This document shows, piece after piece, positions 10,401 to 22,710 of a stretch of 64,000 bases of DNA (position 1 is its first letter; each line of letters starts with the position of its first letter). Source of the DNA: Polytrichum commune. Its lineage: Eukaryota; Streptophyta; Polytrichopsida; Polytrichales; Polytrichaceae. The notes below the pieces were generated by a model, which did no database searches, was not told where the DNA came from, and worked only from the letters and a program-made list of their open reading frames with translations. The stretch covers positions 42,842,001 through 42,906,000 of the forward strand of contig OX485806.1 of assembly GCA_950295325.1 (NCBI GenBank), written 5' to 3'. The position numbers and the translations under genes were made by a program.

Positions 10401-13400
10401 AGCACTAGTCCTTGACCCTCTCGGATCCGAGAGGGTCCAACCCCTGCCCTTACTTATCTAGGCCGACACATAAAACATAGCACACATACACCTAAACATA
10501 CTTGCCTCAAATCATTTCAATCAAAATCTGGCCATTAATCGCCCTACTCCTTGACCCTCTCGGATCCGAGAGGGTCCTACCCCAGCCCTTACTTATCTAG
10601 GCCGACACATAAAAAATAGCAAACATACACCTAAACATACTTGCCTCAAATCATTTCAATCAAAATCTGGCCATTCATCGCCCTACTCCTTGGCCCTCTC
10701 GGATCCGAGAGGGTCTTACCCCGCCCATTCACAACAAGGCCGAAACAGAAAACATATGAAACATACACTTCAACATCTATGCATCATATCATTTCAAGTA
10801 AAATCTGGCCATTGAATGCCCAAATCCTTGACCCGAGAGGGTCCTACCCAGCCATACACAACAAGGCCGACACCGAGAACGTATCTAACATAACTTAAAC
10901 ATACATGCCTCAAATCATTTCAATCAAATTCTGGCCAGTCATAGCCCTACTTCTTGACCCTCTCGGATCCGAGAGGGTCCTACCCCAACCCTTACTTATC
11001 TAGGCCGACACATAAAAAATAGCAAACATACACCTAAACATACTTGCCACAAATCATTTCAATCAAAATCTGGCCATTCATCGCCCTACTCCTTGGCCCT
11101 CTCGGATCCGAGAGGGTCTTACCCCGCCCATTCACAACAAGGCCGAAACAGAAAACATATGAAACATGCACTTCAACATCTATGCATCATATCATTTCAA
11201 GTAAAATCTGGCCATTGAATGCCCAAATCCTTGACCTGAGAGGGTCCTACCCAGCCATACACAACAAGGCCGACACCGAGAACGTATCTAACATAACTTA
11301 AACATACATGCCTCAAATCATTTCAATCAAATTCTGGCCAGTCATAGCCCTACTTCTTGACCCTCTCAGATCCGAGAGGGTCCTACCCCAGCCCTTACTT
11401 ATCTAGGCCGACACATAAAAAATAGCAAACATACACCTAAACATACTTGCCACAAATCATTTCAATCAAAATCTGGCCATTCATAGCACTACTCCTTGAC
11501 CCTCTCGGATCCGAGAGGGTCCAACCCCTGCCCATTAACAACAATGCCGAACCTGAAAATATATCAAACATACACTTAAACATCCATGCCTCAAATCATT
11601 GCAATCAAATTCTGGCCACTTATAGCCCTACTCCTTGACCCTCTCGGATCCGAGAGGGTCCTACCCCAGGCTATTCACAACAATGCCCAAAAAGAAAACA
11701 TATAAAACATACACTTCAACATCCATGCCTCATATCATTTTAATCAAAATCTGGCCATTGAATGCCCAACTCCTTGACCCTCTCAGATCTGAGAGGGTCC
11801 TTCCCTAGCCCATCCATAAATAGTCCGAAACAAAAAATATATGAAACAAAAATGAATACCGGTAAGCAACGCGCTTGATAGCTATGGGACCTTCCTCGAA
11901 CTCCATGAGATCGAGCCCTTTGGTGAATTTCAGGTCTTCCTTGTCATCAAAATACACTCGGAAAGCCTTGTCCCACAAAATGAGCCTCCAATGCTCGACA
12001 AAATGAGCAGGTTGCAAAAGATCTTCCGTAGAAACCCAGTCGATGTCGATGGTGAGTTCGTTTTCAAATGAGGCAATCTCACCCTCCACCCCTTTCTCCA
12101 ACTAAGATTAGAAAAAAATGAAGTCAGAAATGTGGCCTAACTAAATACAAAGGAACCAACACAGATTGCAATATATTTCAACATAACAACCCAAAATCAC
12201 AATCCAGAAAGTATAAGGTATGGGAGCACCTGTGCCCAAAAAGATGCTTTGTGAAGCCAGTCATCCAGGGCTTTCTCGCGAAGAGGAAGAGAAGACGGGA
12301 ACTTGTTTTTGGTTTTGACCTCGGCGGGGGAATTCCACCACCGAAGCCATCTAGCCTTAAAGGAAGCATCTACATGTGTAGTTGCCACCTTTTGCAGTTT
12401 CTCAATAGTCATATCCGGGACGACGAAGGTGGAGAAATGACGGTCAATCTGAAAAATGCATAGTGCAATGTAAGGGAATATACATAAAGCAAAAGCACAA
12501 TAACATGAAGGCAAAGGGAAACAAAAATTGAAAAGGTCCGGGGAGTACCTCTTGAAAGAAGTCATCGCCGTTGTCCTTATGGGCGACTGAGATGAACTTC
12601 TCAAAGCTCCGAGATCGAATACTTTTGATCAATCTATCCTGGGCTTTTGTCATAGCATCCCAAATCCCAGTAGCAGATCTAAGAGCCTCAGGAGTGGACT
12701 CACGGTATAACCGTGCAGCAGTATCCGCCGAATTCGAGATCTCTCTCTAGAACAAACAGAAATGTGGGTAAGGATTAATGCACAAAACATGAGGAAGGGA
12801 AAAACTAGAGTAAGAAGAAATATTACCTTGTACAAGAACTTGACGAAGACATCCAATGTGAGGGGATACCAAGTAGGAGTCTTCTCCATCTTAGCCTCGC
12901 ACATCTTGTAGTCGTCAATCGAAATGAGGTCCTTGAAATCCTCAAGCTTCATTTTTCCAAATGTACGAATGCGAAGCAATTTGGCAGGGAGGTTGTCCTT
13001 AACATGATCGTGCTCCGTGGACCTAAAAAACGAAGTAATGAGGGTCCAAATAAAAGTGAAACATAAAAGGAAACCAGAAAAGGCAAAAAAAAAAAGGGAA
13101 AGAAAACTAAACTTACCAATTGATGTCATTCATGGCATTCAAGAAGACGGCGGTGGAATTCCTTGGATCCACGACAATACAGTGGACAGAGATATGCCAA
13201 TCTTTATCCAGCGAATGATGTTTATTAATGTGCCTCCACCAAGCCGACAAACGGTGGTTCCCTTCCCACACGTAGAACATCTTTTCAGAAAGATGTTCAA
13301 GGTCAGGGTCATTTTGGAGCATGGCGTCGAATTCCTCATTGGCCTCTTGCCACAATGAACTCCAAGAATTGTGGATGTCATCGGAGACATGGAGCACCTC

Positions 13401-13894
13401 ATTGAGGTTGTTGTAGGGAGAGACATACAAGGCTCGGTCACCGTCACGGTAGCCCATGACGAACTCATTCTCCAACCGAGCGACATCAACCTCGTTGATG
13501 GGACGAACAAGTGGAAGACATCGCAAGCGGCACAAAGGGATAGAGAAACGCGACTTATGAAAAGGTTTCATTCGAACCCGGTTAATGACAGAATTAGAGT
13601 CTTCTTTTTGTGACCTCCGAATCAAGAGTTCAGTCTCCTCTGGGTTGGACTCATCAAGAGGACGCAAAGAGTCAGTTGCAACCGATGCATCATTCTACAC
13701 GGGCAACCATAAAAACATCAGGTAATGCGAAGCATATTGAAATAACAATGAAAGCGAGGACACGTTTGGGATGCGACGAAAAACTCAAGGAGGGAGACAC
13801 AGGCTTATAATCATACCAGAGGAACGTCGAATTGAACATTATCGTCATCCACAAAGGGATCCACCGATAGAATAAGATCCATGGATTGTGATTC
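7429..13894 (-). CDS. Gene 1: ParB/Srx-like plus DNA-methylase-like protein, copy 1 (exons 2-12, one in-frame stop)
   Basis: Eleven exons assemble with GT-AG borders: 13894-13817, 13694-13117, 13022-12827, 12746-12549, 12448-12230, 12101-11860, 9531-8868, 8778-8434, 8342-8084, 7965-7764 and 7657-7429. Phases agree at every junction; with exon 1 (19642-19313) the total is 3,540 nt, or 1,179 residues plus stop. Residues about 185-300 hold a ParB/Srx-like segment (SIPLCRLRCLPLVRPIN, then VWEGNHRLSAWW). A middle region (about 330-680) is unrecognised. A serine/proline/lysine-rich linker follows. Residues about 855-1060 look like a class-beta N6/N4 DNA methylase: FADVPKNL (DPPY position), DGVLVFAHA, then MDWQCGLGGSIIAS and RHIVALESD (SAM-binding motif I). 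The only break I found is TAG at 8485-8487 where copy 2 has TGG. DNA binding or methylation is inference; the altered DPPY could mean loss of catalysis. Confidence 0.75.
9590..11850. repeat. Array of about 138-bp palindrome units in gene 1 intron 7 (copy 1)
   Basis: About sixteen units each hold CCCTCTCGGATCCGAGAGGG followed by TCCTACCCCAGCCCATTCAC, an ACAACAATGCCGAAACAGAA stretch, CATACACTTAAACATACATG and CCTCAAATCATTTCAATCAA. Palindrome centres are mostly 135-141 bp apart. The array lies between the splice donor at 11859 and the acceptor before 9531. The unit family is the same as in intron 1 of this copy and unlike either array of copy 2. Confidence 0.9.
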
Positions 13895-13959
13895 CTACAC
13901 AAAGGCAAGAGACCATTGAAGTCATAATGTGATCCACATGTCATTTCATACATCCCTCA

Positions 13960-16900
13960 TATCATTTGATTTCAAATCTGGCACTTCATAGCACTACCCG
14001 ATGACCCTCTCGGATCCGAGAGGGTCCTACCGCAGCCCATATCATTCTAGTCCGACATATAAAACATATAAAACATATACTTAAAAAGTCATGCCTCAAA
14101 TCATTTCAATCATAATGTGGCCCTTCATAGCACTTACTCCTTGACCCTCTCGGATCCGAGAGGGTCCTACCCTTGCCCATAGACAAGAAGGCCGAAACCA
14201 AAAACACATCAACCATAAACTCAAACCGACATATAAAACATATAAAACATATACTTAAAAAGTCATGCCTCAAATCATTTCAATCAAAATTTGGCCCTTC
14301 ATAGCACTACACCTTGACCCTCTCGGATCCGAGAGGGTCCTCCCCTAGCCCAGCCATAACTAAGCCGACACACAAAATATATCAAACATGCACTTAAACA
14401 TACAGGGCTTAGATCATTTCAATCAAATTCTAGCCATTATAGCACTACTCTTTGACCCTCTCGGATCCGAGGGGGTCCCAACCCAGCCCATACATTTCTA
14501 GGCCAACATATGAAACATATAACACATACACTAAAACAATCATGCCTCAAATCATTTCAATCAAAATCTGGCCCTTCATAGCACTACTTCTTGACCCTCT
14601 TGGATCCGAGAGAGTCCTCCCCTATCCCAGCCATGACTAATCCGACACACAAAATATATCAAACATACACTTAAACATACATGGCTTAAATCATTTCAAT
14701 CAAATTCTAGCCATTATAGCACTACTCTAGCTTCGACCCTCTCGGATCCGAGAGGGTCCCAACCCAACCCATACAATTCTAGTCCGACATATAAAACATA
14801 TAAAACAAACACTTAAAAAGTCATGCCTCAAATCATTTCAATCAAAATGTGATACTTCATAGCACTACTCCATTACCCTCTCAGATCCGAGAGGGTCCTA
14901 CCCCTGCCCATAGACAAGAAGGCCGAAACCGAAAACATATCAAGCATACAATCAAACATACATACCTCAAATCATTTCTATCAAAATCTCGCTATTCATA
15001 GCACTACTCCATGACCCTCTCGGATTCGAGAGGGTCCTCCCCTAGCCCATCCATAACTTATCCGACACAAAGAATATATCAAACATACACTTAAACATAC
15101 ATGCTTGAATCATTTCAATCAAATTCTAGCCATTATAGCACTACTCTTCGACCCTCTCGAATCCGAGAGGTTCCCAACCCAGCCCATACATTTCTAGGCC
15201 AACATATAAAACATATAAAACATACATTTAAAAAGTCATGCCTCAAATCAAATCAATCATAATCTGGCCCTTTATAGCACTACTCCTTGACCCTCTCGGA
15301 TCCGTGAGGGTCCTACCCCAGCCCATTCACAACAATGCCGAAACAGAAAACATATCAAACATAAACATCAACATAGATGCCTCAAATCATTTCAATCAAA
15401 ATCTGATCATTCATAGCCCTACTCCTTGACCCTCTCGGATCCGAGAGGGTCCTACCCCTGCCCATTCACAACAATGCCGAGACAGAAAACATATCAAACA
15501 TAAACATCAACATACATGCCTCATATAATTTCAATCAAAATCTGGCTAGTATAGCACTAATCTTTGACCCTCTCGGATCCGAGAGGGTCCCAACCCAGCC
15601 CATACATTTCTAAGCCAACATATAAAACATATAAAACATACACTTAAAAAGTCATGCCTCAAATCAATTCAATCATAATCTGGACCTTCATAGCACTACT
15701 CCATTACCCTCTCGGATCCGAGAGGGTCCTACCCCTGCCCATAGACAAGAAGGCCGAAACCGAAAACATATCAAGCATACAATCCAGCATACATACCTCA
15801 AATCATTTCTATCAAAATCTCGCTATTCATAGCACTACTCCATGACCCTCTCGGATTCGAGAGGGTCCTCCCCTAGCCCATCCATAACTTATCCGACACA
15901 AAGAATATATCAAACATACACTTAAACATACATGCTTGAATCATTTCAATTAAAATCTAGCCATTATAGCACTACTCTCTGACCCTCTCGGATCCGAGAG
16001 GGCCCCAACCCAGCCCATACATCTCTAGTCCGACATATAAAACATATAAAACATACACTTAAAAAGTCATGCCTCCAATCATTTCAATCATAATCTGGCC
16101 CTTCATAGCACTACTCCTTGACCCTCTCGGATCCGAGAGGGTCCTACCCCAGCCCATTCACAACAATGCCGAAATAAAAAACATATGAAACATACACTTC
16201 AACATCCATGCCTCATATCATTTCAATCAAAATCAGGCCATACATTGTCCAACTCCTTGACCCTCTCGGATCCGAGAGGGTCCTACCCAGCCATACACAA
16301 CAAGGCCGAAACCGAGAACATATCTAACATACACTTCCACATACATTCCTCAAATCATTTCAATCAAAATCTGGTCATTAGGATGAAACATCAGTGACCC
16401 TCTCAGATCCGAGAGGGTCCTACCCCAGCCTATACATTTCTAGGCCCACATATAAAACATATGTAACATACACTTAAACAGTCATGACTGAAATCATTTC
16501 AATCGGAATATGACCCACCCCTGCCCATTCACAACATATCGAAACCGAGAATATATCTAACGTAAATGCCTCATATCATTTCAATCAAAATCTGGCCATT
16601 CATAGCCTACTCCTTGACCCTCTCGGATCCGAGAGGGTCCTACCCCAGCCCATTCACAACAATGCCGAAACAAAAAACATATCAAACATAAACATCAACA
16701 TACATGCCTCACATAATTTCAATCAAAATCTGGCCAGTATAGCACTACTCTTTGACCCTCTCGGATCCGAGAGGGTCCCAACCCAGCGCATACATTTCTA
16801 GGCCAACATATAAAACATGTAAAACATACACTTAAAAAGTCATGACTCAAATCAATTCAATCGGAATATGGCTCACCCCTGCCCTTACACAACAAGGCCG

Positions 16901-18290
16901 AAACATAATATATATCAAACTTACACTTAAACATACGTGCCTAAAATCATTTCAACCAAAATGTGGCCCTTCAAAACACTACCTGTTGACCCTCTCGGAT
17001 CCAAGAGGGTCCTACCCAGCCCATTCACAACAATGCCGAAACCGAGAACATATCAAGCATAGACTTAAACATATATGACTCATATCATTTCAATCAAATT
17101 CTGGCCATACATTGTCCATACACTTAACCCTCTCGGATCCGAGAGGGTCCTACCCCAACCCTTACTTATCTAGGCCGACACATAAAACATAGCAAACATA
17201 CACCTAAACATACAAGCCTCAAATCATTCAATCAAAATCTGGCCATTCATAGCCCTACTCCTTGACCCTCTCGGATCCGAGAGGGTCCTACCAAGCCCAT
17301 TCACAACAATGCCGAAACAGAAAACATATGAAAGATACACTTCAACATCCATGCCTCATATCATTTCTATCAAATTCTGGCCATACATTGTCCATACACT
17401 TAACCCTCTCGGATCCGAGAGGGTCCTACCCCAACCCTTACTTATCTAGGCCGACACATAAAACATAGCAAACATACACCTAAACATACAAGCCTCAAAT
17501 CATTCAATCAAAATCTGGCCATTCATAGCCCTACTCCTTGACCCTCTCGGATCCGAGAGGGTCCTACCAAGCCCATTCACAACAATGCCGAAACAGAAAA
17601 CATATGAAACATACACTTCAACATCCATGCCTCATATCATTTCTATCAAATTCTGGCCATACATTGTCCATACACTTAACCCTCTCGGATCCGAGAGGGT
17701 CCTACCCCAACCCTTCCTTATCTAGGCCGACACATAAAACATAGCAAACATACACCTAAACATACAAGCCTCAAATCATTTCAATCAAAATCTGGCCATT
17801 CATAGCCCTACTCCTTGACCCTCTCGGATCCGAGAGGGTCCTACCAAGCCCATTCACAACAATGCCGAAACAGAAAACATATGAAACATACACTTCAACA
17901 TCCATGCCTCATATCATTTCAATCAAAATCTGGCCATACATTGTCCAACTCCTTGACCCTCTCGGATCCGAGAGGGTCCTACCCCAGCCCGTTCACAACA
18001 ATGCCGAAACAGAAAACATATGAAACATACACTTCAACATCCATGCCTCATATCATTTCAATCAAAATCTGGCCATTTTATGCGCAACTCTTTGACCCTC
18101 TCGGATCCGAGAGGGTCCTACCCAGCCATACACAACATGGCCGAAACCGAGAGCATATCTAACATACACTTAAACATACATTCCTCAATTCATTTCAATC
18201 AAAATCTGGTCATTAGGATGAAACATCAGTGACCCTCTCGGATCCGAGAGGGTCCTATTCCTAACACATAAGGAATATGTAGTTCACAAC
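13960..18290. repeat. Array of about 138-bp palindrome units in gene 1 intron 1 (copy 1)
   Basis: About thirty units of the same family as 9590-11850, each with one CCCTCTCGGATCCGAGAGGG palindrome. Spacing is close to 138 bp except where a palindrome has been lost (around 16510 and 16870). A higher-order duplication of about 276 bp is visible at 17130-17950. Substitutions inside the palindrome often hit one arm only. No gene is supported; open frames through the units reflect the repetition. Confidence 0.9.
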
Positions 18291-19060
18291 ATTCACCTCC
18301 ATTTCTGGTCTCTTGCCCGCCTCCCTGTTCCTATCCGAGCTTCTCCACATGAGTTTCTCAATTCAAAACCCTAACCCTCAATTGAAAAACTATTCCTCTT
18401 TGCCTACCCGGTCCGACTAACTATAAGCCGTAATGGCATAGACAAGTGAACCCTTGCTACACATTCATGCCTCACAACATTCACCTCACCAACTAGCCCG
18501 AGCAACACCACACAAGTGATATGTATTCAATTCAAAAACCCTATACCTCATTTTGGTTTCTATTCCTTATGGCCTAGCCGGCACTATCAACCGAACTAGT
18601 GCACAAAAGTTTCCCTTATCTACTCGTACAACATACACTACCTTCAATTCAAAATGTAGTCCTCATGTCCTTTCCGCCACTACCAACCGAACTAGTACCC
18701 CCAAGGTTGCCCTATCTACTCATACAACATACACTACCTTTAATTCAAAATCTTGTCATTATATCCTTCCCGGCACTATGAACCGAACTAGTGGACACAA
18801 GCTTTCCCCATCTACTCATACAACGTACCCTACCTTCAATTCAAAATCTAGTCCTTAGGTCCTTCCCGGCACTATGAACCAAGTTAGTGGACACAATTTT
18901 TCCCCATCTAATCATACAACGTTCCTAAACCTTCAATTCAATATCTAGTCCTTAGGTCCTTCCCTTCACTATGAACCGAGTTTGTGGACACAATTGAACA
19001 TATACAACCTTGAATTCACAATGTAGTTCTCAAGCCCTCAATGACAGACCCTCTCGGATC
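18291..19060. repeat. Second tandem family of about 96-bp units
   Basis: Between about 18550 and 18990 five units share CCGGCACTATGAACCGAACT, ACACAAGCTTTCCCCATCTA, CTCATACAACATACACTACC and TTCAATTCAAAATCTAGTCC, with GAACTAGT-type markers about 96 bp apart. A single CCCTCTCGGATCCGAGAGGG palindrome reappears at about 19047-19066. This is part of intron 1 of gene 1 on the minus strand. Confidence 0.75.
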
Positions 19061-19312
19061 CGAGAGGGTCTTTCTCTACTCCATAACGAACTAAAGTCTT
19101 TCCAATAATGCAGGCAGGTGGGTGTCAATCCAACACAGGCGCATCTCTCCCACTCAAGGCTCCTTTTTATTTCCTTATCCCTTTCCATATATTGCTTGTC
19201 CTATTCTTTGCAAGTTTTCTCCCATATTTAGAGAATTGAAATTACTATTTCATATTCCTATAAACCTAAATCTTGAAGTACCCTTGTGCATATAAGCTTA
19301 CGACAAACTTAC

Positions 19313-19642
19313 GGTATTCATCGAATTCTCCCTTCTCTCCTCGCGGGACCCGCTCTGATTTGAACTGTTCGGATGCTCGCTCTCTGCCATAGATGGTGCT
19401 TGTGAACCACTGTCCTCCACTTCTTCGTCTATCGACTGTAGATTCAACCCTCCCTTGTCCCCTCCACAGGTATTCTGCGAGTCTGATGGGGTCCCTCTTC
19501 CTTCTATGGACGTTTCCTCCTTCTTCTTTAGTTCTCTCCGTCTCCTCTGTTTCGAAGTGCTGAAACTCGTCCCTCCCTTTCTCTTCTTTCGCTTCTTTCC
19601 AGGATCGATTGTGGAGACTGTATTTTGGTCTGGTTCCTTCAT
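19313..19642 (-). CDS. Gene 1 exon 1, copy 1 (basic, NLS-like)
   Basis: ATG at 19642 opens 110 codons that end at the donor AATACC|GTAAGTTT. Residues about 14-42 contain KKRKKRKGG and RRRRELKKKEE, a bipartite nuclear-localisation-like stretch. The rest is acidic and serine-rich. Copy 2 has the same exon at 46709-47053 with the same phase-0 GTAAGT donor. The next phase-0 acceptor on this strand with homologous coding sequence is exon 2 at 13894. I infer this is the first exon of gene 1, joined over an intron of about 5.4 kb filled by arrays. A separate short protein that reads through the donor cannot be excluded. Confidence 0.6.
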
Positions 19643-19848
19643 GTGTGCGTTCCAGCTCCCCTCTCTTCCTCCCTTTCGTGCTCTCTACTCTCTGGGCATC
19701 CCTTTACTTCTCTCACTAAATGACCCTTCCCCGACCTTTTCTTAGCTTTATAGTACCATTGTTCAACGTTTAGGGTTTCCAATTCTCTTTTAGCCTTGCC
19801 TCGTTTTCCTTATTTGGATTTTTCTGTTATTCGTCCCTGTCTTTGTCC
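19643..19848. promoter_or_regulatory. Divergent promoter between gene 1 and the transposase (copy 1)
   Basis: The two start codons, 19642 (minus) and 19849 (plus), are only about 206 bp apart. In copy 2 the matching interval is 46386-46708. A TTTATAGTA sequence at about 19747 could serve the plus strand. Divergent arrangement is seen directly; promoter function is inferred. Confidence 0.45.
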
Positions 19849-22710
19849 ATGGCTTCCTCATCCACAACTCCATGTGTTTCCGAGATGGTTGAGCTCCGTG
19901 CCACTGGCGTGGGGATCCCCCTTCTTTTCCCCATAGATGCGCACGGTTTTGCATCTGTCTCTTCCCTAGACCTTAGTATCAGGTTTTCGTTGCAAAACAC
20001 TACAATATGGGTCGAGCGCGAAATTTATGATACTGCTACTTCTCTTTTGTCATTGACCATGCGTGAGAATCCTAGGGTTGCCGACAGCGGCTCTTCAATG
20101 TGGGAACTCTACGCTGGTAAATACAGGGTGTACGGACTCCCATGTCCTTGCATGAATGTATCCACGGATATCCGTACCCCTCCCCATTCTTATGCGTCCA
20201 CTTTCAATACTCCTCCCTTGGTCAAAGTTAAGACTGAGCCCGGTACGCAGACTGTCATACATCTATCCGATTCCTCCGATGGTGATGACCCCCCCGTTTC
20301 CATTCCCAGTCACAAGCCATCCCCATCCTCCGTCCGTTCCACCTTTGTTACCCCCCCTCCTCCGTCTCCTCTTCCTCCCTTTCCAGGCAAACCCCCGATT
20401 TCCATTCTTCAATGTGTACGTTCTCTTGCCTCCATGCCCGGTAGGAAGAACATCATCAAGAAGCTGGATTATGACACCTTACAAATTCAAGAGGTTAATT
20501 ACCTGCCGCCTCGCTTTGATGGTGATCTCATGTTTGTCTTACCCCCACTCGGTGTCTCTTCCTCTCATAAGAAGGCCCAATCCATGGACGGCATGGACAA
20601 ACGCTATGACGGCCATGTTTGGACTAAGACCCAGACCACCAATATCACCAATGACATGGGCCTTGCTTTTCGTTCCTCCTGTTGTGTTGGCCACCTCGAA
20701 TGCCAAAATCCTCAGTGCGATTACCTACAACGTGCTCATCGGACTTCCCCGGTCAATGATACTGATTTCGACGGTTTCACCAAGGAGCCCTTCCCCGTTG
20801 GTGGACCCTTGCCTCTGGGATCCACTCTAATGTGCCGGATATGTAAGGAGCCTCCCAAATGCATTGCTCCATGTCATGCCAAAATCTTCTACGTCCACGG
20901 CAAAGGCACCACTCAACGTGCCTGTATTCATCTTGGCAACCATCATCATCCCGTCAAGGTTGGCAATTGTAGAGATAGCCAACATCGCATCGACTCCCTC
21001 ATCGAGGAGCACGTCGAGCGAACGCCCCAAGCCACTCATAGCAAAATTGTCCTTGAAGCCAGCAAGGACCTTGTGGGTGAGTTCCTCCTCCGCAATGATA
21101 CTGATCCTCATCACCTTCTCTCGTTGGAAGAACTTGAACCAGTTTTTGATCGTTGCAAAGAGTTGAATTCCCCCCACCTCCGTAACAAGGTTACCAGTTT
21201 CAAATACTTGCGTAGGTTAGGGGTTATGGATGGAATCACCAAACTTCGAGGTGTCAGCAACTGGGCCTATGTCCAGCGTAATCAATTCCCGGGCCAGGGT
21301 GACGAAAAGGACAAAGTTTTCGTTTTCAAGATGTCCGAGGTCGGCTCTAGTAGTGGGGTCGACTTGGTTAAGCGTATGCAACCTGGTGGGGATCTTGAGT
21401 ATGCTTGGATGATGTCTGACCATGTCAAACGCGTCGCCAAGTGGACCACCATGGCCTGCCACGTATACGACGGTACCTACCAGTGCATCATGACCATCGC
21501 TTGCTGCGACTTCCAATCCGAGGACAAGAATGCTCAAGTTCTTTTTTGGCAAAACCTCAACCAAGTCATGGCCCGGCACGGTGTCCCACATCCAAACTTC
21601 ATTGGCTTCATGGCAGACAGTGCCCAAGCCAATTGGAACGCTGTGCGAATTGTGTATGGTTCAGGAGATCCTAAAGTTCCACTGGAGGGCCGTGAGCGCA
21701 CTTGTTATTTTCATTGGAAACAATCGCTCGAGAAACATACAAAATTGTATATTAAACATGAGTTACAAGAAAACATAGACACCTTTGCCTTCGATATCGG
21801 AATGCATCGTCTATGGAAGAGGCCGAGACTAGGTACCTAGCTATCAAGGCTTGGTGGTCTTCGTCGAATTGTACAAGTGAAGACGGTCTCAAGCACCTCA
21901 AGCACGAAGAAGAAGTGCACCGCAAGAATCATTACCAATAATAAGAGCGTCCCTGTACCGACCTACACCGGTATGTGGCATCATTACACACTCCAAGCGG
22001 AGAAGCGAATGGAATTCGTCTTTTGCCCAGATGACGTCGAGCGTTGTGTAAAGGGCCCTCGTCGGAAATAGGCCATACCGTTCTCTGCTGATGATCAGAA
22101 ACCTCCTATTCCCCCAATTTGGCCCGTCAAGATTGGGACCAACCTCACCCGTTTGGAGATCTTCGCGCTTGAAAACGCAGGTTTTCAACTCCCACCAAAG
22201 GAACGCATCACACCAACTCGACTCTTCACCAATTCTGCTCCCCCACTGGATATGTCTGGAATCCGTATTCCAGATAACCCAGACTTCATCCCTCCGACAA
22301 GATTGTCCAAGGTTGTTCGACGATCCACCAGCGCACCTTCGGCAAAGCAGAGGCAGATGGTTGCCTCTGCTGAAGCTATGCATGGTACTATTCTGAAGTT
22401 AACAATGATCCCTCAACCGGGATTTGGTTGCATTATCACTCTGCAGTCCAAGGCAGAACCGCAACCCCCCATCTACCAAGTGACAGTGAGTTTTCTTCCA
22501 GAGTGCAATTGCGCATTCTTCTTGGATATGATTTCCAAGTTCGGCCGCAAACGAAATTCTTATCTGAATTGTAAGCATCTCTATTACATCTTCATCAAGG
22601 TTTCTAATTTGGATCCTGAAGTGAATTTGTTCATTCACACCCCGACCTTTAGCTTCAATGAAGTCAAACTCATCCTCGAAGGGGGTCTTTTGACACATTC
22701 TACTTCCTAG
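19849..22710 (+). pseudogene. MULE-type transposase, copy 1 (frameshift, deletion and stop)
   Basis: ATG at 19849 (MASSSTTP) opens a frame ending at 21840. The first 330 residues include an acidic/proline-rich region and Cys/His clusters (SSCCVGHLECQNPQCDYL and CRICKEPPKC). The transposase core has D-G-T-Y near 21470 (first Asp), F-M-A-D-S-A-Q near 21608 (second Asp) and C-Y-F-H-W near 21700, the D-D-C/H layout of MULE transposases. A 1-nt loss near 21767 shifts the frame. About 0.8 kb present in copy 2 is missing at about 21900 (GCAC microhomology), removing the NLAESVHN segment expected to carry the catalytic Glu. An in-frame TAG follows at about 22070. The C-terminus (to 22710) keeps a SWIM zinc finger (ECNC...NCKHLYY). 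It is inactive as read. Confidence 0.82.

Noticed and set aside
10009-11640. Repeated short open frames (MTLSDPRGS, MPQIISIKIWPF types)
   Set aside because: These are translations of the intron array unit, repeated at the array period on one strand, with no independent start context.
9590-11850. Dam-like methylation target (GATC at the palindrome centre) as the reason for conservation
   Set aside because: GATC is present in copies 1 and 3, but copy 2 palindromes have GGTTCC or GTTTCC centres, so the centre is not conserved.
13960-18290. CRISPR-like array of palindromic repeats and spacers
   Set aside because: The sequences between palindromes are homologous to each other, the unit is about 138 bp, there are no cas genes, and the context is a plant genome with introns and LTR elements. 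It is a tandem minisatellite.
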